From Dichotomocladium elegans (lineage: Eukaryota; Mucoromycota; Mucoromycetes; Mucorales; Lichtheimiaceae): DNA of 64,000 bases. The stretch is from NCBI GenBank assembly GCA_025716815.1, contig JAIXMN010000006.1:62001-126000 (forward strand), written 5' to 3'. Of the stretch, positions 12,166-24,900 are shown one piece after another. The notes below the pieces were generated by a model that was given only the letters and a program-made list of their open reading frames with translations, was not told the DNA's origin and did not search any database. The position numbers were made by a program, and so were the translations under genes. Each line of letters opens with the position of its first letter. The first letter of the stretch is position 1.

Positions 12166-13680
12166 ATGCAAATAATATCTGCTTTCCTATCTTATTCTAT
12201 GGCTTCATCATCAGCGATTCTCCACGATGGAGAATCACAGTTAATAGCAGCTATTGGAGCCGATCGTGTAAGCCATTCTATTCGAAACATCACCATTCCT
12301 GGTGTGTCACATTCCCGAGACCAGAATGTCGAATCTACGCCTGAATTCACCTACATTGATCCTCTTCCGGGAACAGCCACATCCTACGGTACTACGCCCG
12401 AATTGCAGACGGCTTCCAGAGGTCTAAGTTCGCAATATTTCCGCGGAGGCAACTGCTTGAGGCATACAGAAGAATACAAGAGGAATCACCGCTTGTGTCC
12501 TGGACAGGACATGCTCCTCTGGGATGGTCGGTGTAGCACAAATCGAAACTACTTGACCTTCGCGGGAGCGCAGGTCGTCTTGATTGGACCGGGCATACTG
12601 TTTATAAAATTTACGTATGTGAAGAGAGTTGGTGGGCTGAAGGAGGAGGAGAGTTGCAAGCAGTTTAGCAAAAAGAGCAACAGGGCGCTGACTCAGAAGG
12701 TAAAAAAAGATGTCCTTTTTTATGGCATCAGATACATCCTGCTGCGCCAATTGGATTTGTGTATCTGTTTTTACTGGCATTAGCGTCCATGCTGAAGACA
12801 TCTTGGTCTGACCCAGGGGTATCCTGCCACAATTGTATTCCACGGAAAAAAAAAGGAGGGCGTCTGATATGACCTGTTTAGATCCTCCCACGCGGTCTGG
12901 ACGAAAGCGATGACGCTCTCGAGCAGCACTTGCACACGTCTTCGGAGCGTCTTGTTTATCGCGAAATCCAGATCAAGGAACGGAAGTATATGCTAAAATA
13001 TTGCTTCACCTGCAAAATCTATCGTCCACCACGTTCATTCCACTGTAGGTTATGCGATAGCTGCGTCGGTAAGCGACTTCATCTTTGTGCACACGCATCT
13101 CTTGATGCTGAGATCACACACTTTTTTGTATCAAACGAGCAGAGATCGAGGACCACCATTGTATCTGGCTGAATAATTGCATTGGCAGACGCAATTACCG
13201 CTCTTTCTTCATCTTCATTGCGACATCCACTGTGCTTTGCATCTATCTGACCGTCTTCTGTGTTCTGCATGTGCTTCTTGCAATCCCCAAGGACGAGTCA
13301 CGGTCACTTTGTTCTGGGTTTGCCTATGCTCCCGTGAGTCTTTGTCTAGCTTTTATTGGTGCTGTGCTCTTCGTCGCGATGGGTGGCTTCACTGCATACC
13401 ATGCTGTCCTCATGATCCATGGGACAACGTCCATTGAGCATCTCCGCGCTCCCATTATGCGGGCGAAGGATTATCCAACAACTCCGTTCTATAATGCGAA
13501 TCTGTTCGTCAATGTTGCGCAGGTGCTCTGTCGGCCCCAGCCCAACAGGTGCGGTCTTCATTTTATGTTACGTTGCGTTTTACGCGATCCAACATTGGGA
13601 AGAGCTATTCTACTGACGTTGTTCGTCTATACGGTAGTTACTTGCGCCGGCGCAAGTCTGTGGGTGATTTACGTGGGTAG
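12166..13680 (+). CDS. ERF2: DHHC palmitoyltransferase, Erf2 type
   Basis: Protein S-acyltransferase of the endoplasmic reticulum that, with Erf4, palmitoylates Ras in yeast. Exons 12166-12614, 12710-12818, 12882-13068, 13143-13548 and 13638-13680 give 397 residues (386 if the second ATG at 12199 is used). Two membrane helices (LTFAGAQVVLIGPGILFI; PIGFVYLFLLALASML) precede SDPGILPR and the cysteine-rich domain: YCFTCKIYRPPRSFHC, CDSCV and IEDHHCIWLNNCIGRRNY. Two further helices follow, then the conserved TTPFYNANLF and a short basic tail NSYLRRRKSVGDLRG. The last exon depends on a weak GTGCGG donor; without it the frame runs on to 13807. The N-terminal 130 residues are Ser/Thr rich and low complexity. 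Converges with UreD, 80 bp between stops. Confidence 0.88.
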
Positions 13681-13760
13681 GAGATGTGATCACTATTACA
13701 TACGAGGCGAGTGGGTGGGTGGGCTTGTTTTTTCCTTCTTCCTTTTGTTGCCTGCCACGA

Positions 13761-14666
13761 TTAAACAAGTATCTTTGCAAACATCCCATCTCCTACGATA
13801 TCCCTGAGGTTCTGGCCAAGACATTTGTTCTTGACAAAGTTCCGGACTTGCTCTGTGGACCGACCTGCTACACGCACCAGCGTAGCCCGGCCTTTGAGAA
13901 ATTGGCTAGAGGACCATAAAAGTGGTCTTTGCTGGGATGCTGAGGCCATGATTCGTTGTCCAGCAGCCATCTTGCCGATGTTGCTGGCTAGAGACGCGTC
14001 GGCGCCGATGATGATTAAGGTCGCAAAACATGTGTATGTCCTCAGCTGGGCCGCATAGCTAGTTGTCATTTGGTTGTTGTTATCCTTTGTATCTTGGAGA
14101 ACCATGTGATCCCGAAGCACGAGCTTGCCGTCAACGAAGACATCGATCTTGCTCGCATAGTGCTGAAACGTCCAGCTCTCGCCGCGCGACAGTCGCCCGC
14201 TCGTAAACCAGTCGAGGAGGATGAGCTGCGAAGTTGCGGACGCGAGATGAAAGGTCTGCTTGGAAGCAAACGATGCAAACCGGAATGCAGTGACCGGGTC
14301 CGGAAGAACGAGGAGCGTCGCGTCCGGAGCGACATGAAACTGGATCACCTGCTCGGAGGACGGGTGGCCGGCCGTCCGCGGCTGTTGCTCTGGATCCCGA
14401 AAGATCTTTGTGTTGCCCTGAGTCATCAGAAGCAGCATCGCTCTTGATTCCACATGCACCGTCACATCAAAGCGATCGCCGCTCACAATACCGCCTCCGT
14501 AGCTGAGCATGTACACAACCGCCAGCCGATCGACATGCGCTTGTGTGGGAATAAACTTGAGAGGATACTGCGCGTGGAGCCTGGACAACTGGGCTTTCCG
14601 ATCGTGGCATTGACAGGTGATGATACCCGTGCCCGGAACGTTGGATGCAGCAGTCGGAAAGAGCAT
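13761..14666 (-). CDS. Urease accessory protein UreD
   Basis: UreD (UreH) is the scaffold that holds apo-urease while UreF and UreG deliver nickel. The protein is 302 residues from a single exon. Family landmarks are PGTGIITCQC, LSRLHAQYPLKFI, YMLSYGGGIVSGDRFDV, LLMTQGNTKIFR, FHVAPDATLLVLPDPV and the DWFTSGRLSRGE block. Many ascomycete homologues are of similar length. The chosen ATG lies immediately after a (TG)12 microsatellite, so the real start could instead lie in an upstream exon spliced out around the repeat; homology begins at about residue 10. Presence of UreD implies that the fungus uses urea through nickel urease. Confidence 0.92.
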   Translation of the reverse strand: MLFPTAASNVPGTGIITCQCHDRKAQLSRLHAQYPLKFIPTQAHVDRLAVVYMLSYGGGIVSGDRFDVTVHVESRAMLLLMTQGNTKIFRDPEQQPRTAGHPSSEQVIQFHVAPDATLLVLPDPVTAFRFASFASKQTFHLASATSQLILLDWFTSGRLSRGESWTFQHYASKIDVFVDGKLVLRDHMVLQDTKDNNNQMTTSYAAQLRTYTCFATLIIIGADASLASNIGKMAAGQRIMASASQQRPLLWSSSQFLKGRATLVRVAGRSTEQVRNFVKNKCLGQNLRDIVGDGMFAKILV

Positions 14667-14690
14667 CACACACACACACACACACACACA
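14667..14690. repeat. (CA/TG)12 microsatellite directly upstream of UreD start
   Basis: A perfect dinucleotide run of about 24 bases ends exactly at the UreD ATG on the minus strand. It is followed upstream by an A/T homopolymer region (14691-14718). Confidence 0.95.
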
Positions 14691-15062
14691 CCTTTTTAAA
14701 AGAAAAAGAAAAAAAAAAGGTGAGAGGAACCGGCCATGACGACCCAAGATAAGTCGGGGTTTCACAGTGCTTATCTTGGTGGTACAATGCGCGAAACATC
14801 AAAAGCAGGCTTTAGAAGAGGCTGGAACAGCAACACCGGGAACGGGAGGCAGTCCACTTGCCGTCTATGAAGAAACATCAAGAAAAAAGAGACACGCCAT
14901 GTCTCCCGTCAACGTGGACACTGAGCTCGTTTCAAGCGAAGAACGCGGTGCAAAAAAAGAAAAACATAGTGTTCATCGCTTTGAGAGGCAAAAGAAAAAC
15001 GTGGGTATGATTGCATGTTTACTGTGCACAGGTGCGTATTCCTTGGGGGGGGGTATTTATTA
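14691..15062. other. Intergenic region between UreD and CDC6
   Basis: About 370 bases hold the UreD upstream region and the CDC6 downstream region. A 114-residue open frame on the plus strand (14767-15111) has no recognisable motif and low-complexity composition. I see no convincing gene. Confidence 0.5.
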
Positions 15063-17023
15063 TTATGAAGACACTGTTTCAATCCATGTCTTGAGAAGGG
15101 TCTTCTCTTGAATCATCTGCATGATATCACTCTCTGATGCATTGAGGGTAATTCGTCGTAGCTGTTCCTCCTTTTGCTTCCCAATAGTTACTAGCCCCGC
15201 TGTCTCGATAATGGTCAATAAGTCGGACAACTCGGTTCGAGATACCGGTTTGATCATGTCGTTGATCTTTCCACATAGATCAACATACCGATCTCGGAAC
15301 TAAGAAAACAAGTTAAGTCTGCCTGTTTTTTTGTGAAACACACACGCGCGCGGGGAGGGGTATTGGACAAGCGGGCATGTTAAGACCTTACCCTGCCGAT
15401 TGTGATGTGTTCCTTTTTTGGGCCACTGGACGATGTTCGCGACATGACCATCAGGACTCCCATGACAATTTTTTGTTGCAGGCCAAGTTGTTTGAGCTTG
15501 TGCACCACTGGATTGCCAAACACAGTATTGTGAACCTTTATAACGTGCAGAATAGTCACCTTGACTGCATCCTCCATAGACGGGCTGTTTGCTGCTGCGC
15601 TGCGTTGATTTTGTTCGCCAAGAACACGTGCTTGCGTGTTCTTGCGTTTGTATTCCATTTCAGCCAGTTCGATTGCCCGGCAACAAATGTCCAGCGCCGT
15701 ACGTAGATCGCCCATCGTAGCAGCAACCTTTTTCGCACACAGTTCGACGGCTGGCGCTTGCATCAGCGGAAGCGGACCGTCGCGTTTATCGTCCTCGGGA
15801 TTTAATGAATAGAGTCTATCTTTGATAATGGCGCTGATTTCGGCTGACTGATAAGGGTTGAAGTTGAGCAGTTGAGGCTCGCCTGGGGTAGTGGCAACAG
15901 TCAGTAAGCAGTAATTCCCTGATTTCGTCTGATATTTACAATTCTTAGCTCTCAGGCGGGGCAAGAGACGATCGGTCATGTCAAGTGCATTGGCGATACC
16001 AATAAGCACAAGCCGAGATGATGGTGAGCTGGCCCACTCGAATATTTTGTAGAGCACGTCCTGATCCTTCGTGGTAAGTTGGTCGACTTCATCAAGAATT
16101 ACTATCCTATGTGGGTGGGGGAAACAGTATGTGAGAGTTGCCTCAACATGCGGCGGGAATGTCTTCAGAACATACGTCAAGCAATTTTTCTTTGTATTGA
16201 TGATCTCCTCCGCTTGCTTGACCAGATCATCTTGGAAAGCCACCCGTGGCGACTTGAGCTCGGTTACCAGCTTCGTGTAGATTCCCCTCGGTTCTCTGAT
16301 ACTCATACAATTCACCACCACCTGTCTGACTTGATGCGGATATGTCTGGTTTGAAAAGCGCTGTATAATCTCGTTTAACATCGCCGTCTTGCCCGTACCG
16401 GGTGAGCCGGATACATAAAGGCAGCCCGGTTTATTGGCGATAACGTGATCTGTCCAGAATTTGGTCATCTGCTCGCGTTCTTTCACACGACCCACAAGAC
16501 GAGATGGCGCTGCTGATCGTCGAAATGCTGCTTTGGCTTTCTGATAAATATTTTCATTTTTACAGGCCACTGCTGTTGATACTTTTGTTGAGGCAGTGGC
16601 CGTCATTTTTTCCTCATTTGCAGCTGAATTGACGATTTCTTTTGTGGAGGTGCAAATGGCCAGGGGTGCAGTTACTAAAGCGCAGCCATGCATATGCTTA
16701 TATCAGCAAGACGATTATTGCAAGGTTTTGGTCGAAGCGTACCTTTTGTGGACTGCAATCCTCTTGTTATATGTCGAACATTTTTTGGCGTTGGGGGATC
16801 CGGGCTGGAACGAAGGCGTTTTTGAGGCGTTGAGGGGGGAGATGGAAGATTCTCTTTTGATTCACAGTCGGAATCGTCGCTTGGGAGATCCCTGTGTGGT
16901 GAGCGAAAAAGTTTTTTAGGATCTACAGACAAAAGAGTGAGCAAGAGACTGGAAAAAGGAACCGAGGCTGCTGAGACAGTCGTTACCGCTGCGGAGTGTC
17001 TGTGACCGAGTGCGTTTCTGCAT
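15063..17023 (-). CDS. CDC6: Replication licensing ATPase Cdc6
   Basis: AAA+ initiator that loads MCM2-7 onto origins together with ORC and Cdt1, in the nucleus. Six exons (16987-17023, 16743-16922, 16176-16674, 15940-16106, 15392-15882, 15063-15299) give 536 residues. The N-terminus carries several S/T-P sites and basic pairs (MQKRTRSQTLRS, SPPSTPQKRLR, PDPPTPKN), fitting CDK control. Walker A is GSPGTGKT (162-169), Walker B is IVILDEVDQL (240-249), sensor 1 lies in LIGIANALDMTDR, and the NCEPQLLNFNPY signature follows. The last exon forms the winged-helix domain. ORC1 is less likely because no BAH domain is present and the NCEPQLLNF block is typical of Cdc6. Introns 16107-16175 and 15883-15939 are multiples of three without stops. 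Confidence 0.93.
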
Positions 17024-17225
17024 TGCAAAATGATGTGGATGGGTGAGTTGAAGAGGGATAATCAATTTATTCGCGTCCAACGATTAAATTTTTTTGGAGC
17101 GGGAAACGCGAAAGCAAGCGTGTTCCTGTCCCTGATAGCCAAGGTTTCACTTTTCCACGACTGATTAAACGGAGACAAAAGGGACGGCTTATGCCGCTAA
17201 ATTATGGGTTCCATTCCAGCCGTTC

Positions 17226-18559
17226 CTAAAGGATTTTATAGGATCGATTGAGAATCTCTTCTTGCACGCGAGCTCTCAATAGTTCGACTGTAGGTGACGG
17301 TTTTGGAAAGTGAACTGGCTCGCTACAATAACAGAAACAGGTTGACAACCAAACGGCGTTGCAATAACGTTCGAGTCTTTTTTTTTTACCTTCCATCCGC
17401 AAAGTAGACGGTTTCAATAGGTAGAAGGAGCCTTGAAGTGCTGGTGATGAAGCAGCCTTCCCATTTGTGAGCCTTGATATCATGCACGCGTGGAAATAAC
17501 CATTCGATCGGGATATTCTGTTGGCCACAGACGCTCATTACAATCTTCATCACCGTCCCGAGCAGAACATGTTCCAGACCAGCACACACAACAACAGGTC
17601 CACCATCATCACGTATCCGCACTGCGAAGAAATTAGACGACATTCCTTCATAGAGATTTCCATCTTCGTCTGACAGCACGACTTCATTGATGTCAGCCCC
17701 CTTCTTCTGCTCCAAAACTGAGCGTTCTCTACGAATTCCTCCCATCTGGTCAGCTCTAGCTAATCAACAATACCCTCTACTCTGCGCTCGTGTTACCTGA
17801 CCCATCTTGAGTCCTTGACGACAGGATTAGTTCTGACCTTGGTTTCAATCAAGACCTTAACCCTGTGCTGCGGAGGATGCCAGAGGGCCGAAAAATGGGC
17901 TGCAAAGCAGGGCTGGTTCGTCTTGATGTTGCTCGATTGAGATTATTGCAGCGCATATCCCCATGCCTTTCTTATATACCTGGAATGAGTAGGCCACAAT
18001 CACTGTGATCTTTGTTTCGTCAGACTCCTCATTTTTAAATGCGGTCAATCCTGCCTTAAGGAGAGGCACAAGACGTTCGCGCAAACTCGCAACGTCACGG
18101 AAGGGCGCAAGCTGTCGAGTGATTCTATCTGGCTCCTCTTCCTGGCCCTCTGGCGCAAACTTAAGAAGCGATAAAGAACTAGCAATCCGCTTCATGTGCG
18201 AATCAAATTCAACGACGGCTGAGCGTTCAACAGTTCGCATACCCGTATAAGCGCCTGAAGAGGGGGGAAAACACGTTGGTAAACGATCGAGTAATTAACT
18301 CCCTCTTCAACCGCGCCCGCAAAGCTCACCTCTTGGATATGACAAAACGAACTCATTAAAGTCAGGCACGGCGGATCGAATCGCATACTTGGCCTCCGTA
18401 GCAGTAGCCAACGGATTTAATTGCTCAACGACGACTGCGATCATTTTACGAATGAATGGGGGGGAGGAGAGGAGTCGCTTGCGGAGGTTGGATTGGATGT
18501 CACTCACGGGTGGAGAAGGTGCGTCTGCGGCACAACCACCAAAAACGGCGAGCCCTCAT
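17226..18559 (-). CDS. Fold-type IV PLP aminotransferase-like protein, probably mitochondrial
   Basis: Class IV aminotransferase family (D-amino-acid aminotransferase / aminodeoxychorismate lyase fold). Exons 18508-18559, 18330-18434, 17980-18254, 17802-17921, 17390-17745 and 17226-17322 give 334 residues. The first exon reads MRARRFWWLCRRRTFST, an Arg-rich, acid-free presequence like a mitochondrial target signal. The core contains SYPRGAYTGMRTV, FDSHMKRI, a lysine in NPVVKDSRW (about K180, the likely PLP-binding position of this subgroup), the EGMSSNFFAV motif and CFITSTSRLLLP. It resembles the plant 'D-aminoacid aminotransferase-like' group of unknown substrate. The donor at 17801 (GTCAGG) is weak, so a few residues around W184 are uncertain. 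Confidence 0.8.
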
Positions 18560-18944
18560 GTAAATAATATGAGAAAGAGGAAGGAAGGGGTTTCTGTGGT
18601 GATTACCCCGCGACACTTAAATTTAGTCCAGGCGGTTTCCCGTACAAGAACCCTCAGCAGTAATAGTCAACCATGATATGCAGGGCTGCTTTGCGGAACC
18701 ATATCGCAATAAACGTAATCAACATCTCAAGTAAAAAGGGGCCGACTAGCGGTAAAAAATGAAACGAAGAATGCCTAAATTGGATACATCGCGATTTAAG
18801 GATATTGATCACCTCTATTACATCTAGATAGAATTAAACCGACAATCTGATAAGGGCTACACAAACGGTGATAAGTGGGAAAACATGAACTATTATTGAG
18901 ATTAGAAGGTACGTATCAAATAGCAGGAATAAATAGGTTCTTTT
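18560..18944. other. Intergenic region between aminotransferase and chitin synthase
   Basis: About 385 bases serve as the 5' region of the aminotransferase and the 3' region of the chitin synthase (both transcribed leftward). It is A/T rich and no gene or repeat was seen. Confidence 0.5.
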
Positions 18945-21900
18945 CTACAGCCGTCCTTGAAGTACGTTCTCAATGCATGCATTGATATATTCTTTCTTGC
19001 CTCCCATGGGTACACCAAACACATGCTGGAGTTCCTCGCGCACTTGTTTCTTTGTAATCTTTGTCAGGTCAGCCGCTCCCAAGATACGCTGCACTTCGAC
19101 AAGGATCTCGTCGTTGGAGGGCCCATAACCCTGCTGATCATCCAAAACCAAGGACTGGGAATTTCGATCACCTTGAGCCGGCGCTGTAAATGTCGGATTG
19201 ATTATAGGCATCGATGACCGTACTTGGCGTTGTACAGGTTGCTGCGGCTGCATGGCGTTCCACTGTTCATGACCAGCAACGGATGCCATCGAAGCCCGAC
19301 CCACGGGCATATATATCTGGGGCGGGGCGGATGGGTTGTAGGTCGCGAGCATTGGCATTGATGCAGAGGATGGCATCATTACACTGCTGCTTTCGTTGTA
19401 CATATTTCCAGGAAGGCCACTGGACATCATAATACTTGGAGTATGGGAAATGTTTATGTTATCACCTGAGGCCACCGCGGGATTTCCACTCAGGTATGTG
19501 GTCGAGTGACCCGCAGTTGTCATTGGACCATGACGGCCCCGGCTACGGTGCGTATAACTGCTCCTGCTACTGCTTGCCTGCGACATGCCATCACTCCAGT
19601 AGTCCTCGGAGAGGAGCATTTTCTCGTATTGGGACCACGTCATGGTTGGGATTGTTTTAGGATCGAATTCGCCCTCATCTGCCACGGCTGTCTTCTTGCC
19701 TTTTTCGCCCAAGACTACGCGGGTGTTGCCCCATGAGAAGTCGTCAAAGTGCCAATACGCATAAATGGGAATGTAAAACCAAAAAATAGGAATAGCAAAA
19801 AGCGACACAAGCATCCACAAAATATACTCCCATCGCCTTTTGATGATGAAGAGAACCGCCTGTAGACCATACGTGCCGCCGATCACAATAATCGTCAAGT
19901 ACGGAACTGTACCGTCTTCGAGGGTTGCAAGCTTGTAGATTAGGTACCCTAGGTACCCTACAATGGCTGGCATGACAAGTGTGCTGATCAAGTCCAACAT
20001 CACAATAAAGCGCATCGAGAAACAACAGAACCCGCAGAGTCTGGGCAGAAATGCTAATTCACCAAGATTATGGATGGTTGAGTTAATCCAGCGTCGGCGC
20101 TGGGAAACCAATACACTCCATATATCAGGCGCGTTGGTCTTGCATTGGGCATGTGATACAAATTTGGTCTTGTAACTTGGAAAATGCTTAAGGAGAAGTG
20201 TCGTGAGGTATCGATCCTCGCCTAGATGGAGTAAGTTCTTCTTGTGCAATGTGTCGACATTATTAATGTGATAGTCCGCAATGATCTCATTGCTGCAGAA
20301 TAAGGGTCGCCGGCCATCAACAGTACGGATACGGTACATCGTAAAACATCCAGGTAAACATGTTACCGTAGAGAACAAGGACTCAAAAGCTTTGATCATG
20401 TGATGCGAAATAAAGTACTCGTACACTTGAATCATTGTGGTCCAGGTTGCCTTCTCGTTCGCCAATGTCGTCTCTCCACAGACACCAATGATTTTCGAAT
20501 CATGCGCCATCGAGGATGCAAGATACGATAAGCCATCGGGCATTACTTCAGTATCTGCATCCACCATGAGTACAAACTCGTACATTTGAGGCGTAACGCC
20601 AATGACATTCTTCATTTGGTGATACATCTCGAGTTGAAGCGGGGACATGGGTGCATCAAAATGGACACGGTTAAGAAATTCCATCAAGATGAGTTGTGAG
20701 TCACGCTTGCCGCGATTACCGGGCTTCTGGCGTTCAGTTGGCTTGCCACATTTTACAACCACAAGGTACGGAACAACATGTCCTGATGTTTCGTAAAGTC
20801 CCGAATAAATCTTCCCCATATTGTGTTGCTTTTGGCCCTCGCCCACTGAGAAGAACGAAAGAGGCTCAGGATCGACTTGTGGATCCACCCCGAGGATATC
20901 GAGCACAATACGCGGTGTCGGACGGTCATTGCCGCTTCCGACAATCATGCCATCACAGATCACAAACAGTAATTTTCGCTTGTCGTCATAACGCAGCGTA
21001 GCCAGTGAGTCGATCGTTTTGCGCAGTGACTCCTCGTCTTCGGTATAACAAGTTACTTGGGTGATCACAAATCTGTCAAGGTCTTCGGGAATTCGGCTGC
21101 TGCCAATGCGGAAAGCTGCTAAGAATTTAAAGACAATGACGGAGCAGAGCAAACAGGTGACAATTAGCAGTAAATAAGTTGAAAACTGGCATTTTGCAGA
21201 GTTTCGAGTGTCAAGCATGCCGACAAAGAATAGATTGCGTAAACACACAATCTGACGCTGCTTTACGGCTGGATTTAACGGGAGGTTACGCCAATCCTTT
21301 GAAATGTCACCACCGGACTTCTGGCGAAATAAGGTGACAACCAAAGGATCCAAAAAGTCGAGATTGACATCCCCGGGAGGCACTTCACCAGGTGGGGCAG
21401 CAGCGTAGCGACCGCCCATGTTATATTGGGTCAAATCATAGATGTGGTTGTCAATATACGCCCATAGACGCGTTGTCTTCATGCCAGCAACAGTGGTCTC
21501 GCTCTTTGCTTGATCGCTTATAGCCTTTGGTTCAAATCCAATATTACCGACTTTATAGTTTTTCCTGAGCATGGTCATCTGTTGATAGTACCAGTCTTGT
21601 ACGTAGGAGCCTGAAGAATATCGGAAGTCGTGATAACGGGCATTTTCGTCCGTAAGGTTTACTTGATAATTGAGCGTCACATACGGCGAGACGTCGCCCG
21701 TCACGCCCTTGCAGAGGTCCGAGACTTGGATTGGAAATAGATCAGTAACGTCCTGACCACCATAGTCGAGCATGGTCTCCATTGGCACAAGTGTGCTAGG
21801 ATAATGATGCGGTGCAAATGCTGAAAGATCAAACACTTCGCCACGGATGGCAACATAGGATTTCTCCTTTTCGGTATAACTTGCCAGTTCGTTTGGAGAA

Positions 21901-24900
21901 AAGACCGCCTGGTGCGGGCAGACGAGCTCGCCAAAGAAAACAAGGAACCATACAATGAAAGCGCATAGGATTAATATGATGATGCAGAGCGTAACCTTTT
22001 CGCGCCAAGCGATCCGAACATCCTTTCGTTTCATCCGACCACACCAGATAAGGAAATTGGAAGGAATCCACCATGTGCAAAACCAAACAAAAGCGAGCCA
22101 CCGTTTACGTGTTGCGGATTGTTTGGATTCGTCCTCATCAGTCTCGTCGAGATTCTCCTTTTGGTCCGGCGGAAGATGTCCGAGCATTGTGCCATGAGTA
22201 TAACTTTCCGAGCCGTATATAGAATCTTCATGGTCCTGGTATGGACTGCGGTTGCTATCCTCTTGATAACAGTCATCGTCGGAATAGAATGAGCGCTGAT
22301 CATCCTGGTGCTGTTGTAACCGACCGACGACTGGGGGTGGAGGAAGGTTTGCTGCCTGTGCTGTTGACGTGGCGTCCTGGATAGACATGTTGGCCATATC
22401 GAGAGGCTTCTGCTGTTCAGTATCCAGTATTTGTGATTCGCTGCGATCCACAGAGGATCCGGAATATATGTCTTTGGTTTTGGGCCGTTCGTCTTTTTCG
22501 AGGATCCGTAGCTGGTCTTCAAGTGATCGCCAGGCGTCATATGACAAAAATACCTGTTCATTTGCGTACGTAAGTAAAAAGGACTGAACGCAGTATTCAT
22601 AGCGTGAGAGAAATATGGGAGGTTACTTACCCGAGTGGAGCCAACAGCAGCATCTGATCTTGACCAATTTAGATTACGATTGACGAGTTCCATTTGGGCC
22701 CGTGGATGGCTACTTTGTGGTAGATTGTATGTTATCAAGGGGATCGCATAGCGATCAAGGAATTCTTGGTGGGTATATGAAACGGTATATTGGACCGTCG
22801 TTTGCTGTGCAATGGCTGTCAGGGCATAATTCTTGATCTGAATTCCAGCAAATTTTGAATCAAATGACGAGCTCAACGGCGAATCGTTCGGGCATATGCA
22901 GAATACGGTCCACAAATTTGCCTCCTGAAATGAGCCGGTCAATGCGTCGACTGAGTGAAGCACCTGCCCTAGTGTCGTAGAGGATATGGGGGTTTTGGAA
23001 TCATCGCCTTTGGCAGATCTGGATTTTCGTTGGCTTTGACGCCTTGAGGGGACACGCGAGACCTGCTGTTGAGCCGAAATCAAAGCATCCTGAGTCCTGG
23101 GATGGCTCTCGGTGGCCAAGAGGTTGTTGCCGTTTCCCGTTTCCCAGAGATTAACAAGAAATGAATTCCATGAGGGCTGCATGCCAGCTCCTCCGCGGAA
23201 GAGTGAGATGAAATCAACAGAGAGTTGGTTTTGGTTTGCGACAATGAAGCCTGTGGGGTCATATGAAACCTTTCCTCCAAAGTGCTGAATGGTAAATAGC
23301 CTTTGCTGACTTCCAGGCTGGGTCCCAACGGAGAAGCAGGGATTACCACTGTTGTATTTGATAATTGCGTCGATCATATCGGCATCCGTTGGCTGGCGCT
23401 TCTTTTTCTCGGTCATGCTTTCGATCAGGGCGCAGACGCCGCGGGACGGGCGCAGGAGAAGGTCGGTGATTTTCGTGCTAGGTGGTACTACCACCTGAGG
23501 CATGCTGACACTCTCGTCCTCGTACAACCGACGCTGGGACTCAGAAAAGATTTGGTCCTGGACAAACTGGTGGATGCGTTCGTTTGCAACGTTGAGAATA
23601 AAGGAATAGAATCGATTGCTAGGAAGTCTGTGATGTGGGCCAGGGAGATCGAGGACGCCTATGAAGCTGCTAAATTTATCCTCCTCTGCACACAACTTCT
23701 CATTTGTACGCTCCACCATCCATGCAAATAGAAGCGAATAGAGAGCCTTAGCTAGGTCGTCACGTTGTGCTACGGCTTGCTCGGCGTTGAGTATTAGTGT
23801 CGTTACGTCCTTTCGGATCAGGGTGGTCTTGAAAACCAGAACATTTTCTAGAGCACGCGGGTCGACGCCGAGAAGATCGGCAACATGATCCAAAAGCTCG
23901 GTATTCTTCACATATGCTGCGTCCTGGTTATTGGTCGGATCCAGGAAGACCAGATTGCCAAGATGCAGGATGGCAGCCAATAACTGCACTATACGCGAAA
24001 TATGCTCACGGCGAAATCCAGCCATCTTCATCGACGACTTGAGCTCGGTGAATGCACTGCTGTCCACTGCGGACCCAGCTGGCCGTTTAGATAGATAACG
24101 AAAGTGCGACGCTTCCGCTAACTGCAATGCAGTACGCTCGTCTGCAGAAGCGCCTGTGAGCAATTGGTAAAATACGTTAAAGTTAGCTTCATTGGGAAGT
24201 GTCAGCCGCGACTTTTCAAGGAGGTAATGGATGGACTTTACGCCGACCATGCGGCCACGCTCGCTGAATTGTATTTCTGCATAATAGCTGAACCGCGAAG
24301 CATTGGTGTTTTGTGCCGTGGCGGCGTTACCAAAGGCATTGAGCACTTGCTGTGCGTGAAGAAATTGAGTCTGAACCTTATTCTCCTTTTTGTGGCTGCT
24401 CAGTCGCACAATCTGGCGGAAAATCAAATCGCGAAGATGGGTTTTCCCGCTCCCGGATTCTCCTCTACCAGGTTGTCATCAATGTTGGATGAGCCACAAT
24501 AAGTCCTGATTATCCAGGTAGCAGTATGCACGTATGTGTGCATTGGGAAGGTTTGTAATCCGGGGAAGGACGTACAACTTACGATAAGACAATAGCCTGG
24601 TCATTTCCTGTTCGGCGCATGTGGAAATAAGCTCGGACAACAAGCTCGTAAATGTGCGGTGGTTGCGGAGTTCTCTGCTGACGAGTATCTTTGTAGGCGG
24701 CGACATACTCCAGTCCGGTCTGGTCGTCGTTGAGAGCGAGAGGTTTTCCTGGATTAACGCAGACGATCTGGTTTGCACCCAACCAGGTGTATACTTGGTA
24801 CACATCGTAGCGTGAGCGCAAACATGCAGCTAGACTCTCATCAGTCAATGTTGACAGCGAGGCCAGATTAGTCCTATTCGACTCATTCCGCTTTTGCTTT

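Noticed and set aside
13549..13807. Read-through extension of ERF2 with extra hydrophobic segments to 13807
   Set aside because: Removing the 89-nt intron 13549-13637 restores a short family-like basic tail and avoids overlap with UreD.
14767..15111. 114-codon plus-strand frame between UreD and CDC6
   Set aside because: Lys/Ser-rich, motif-free, overlaps promoter and 3' regions, and extends into the CDC6 last exon; better explained as chance.
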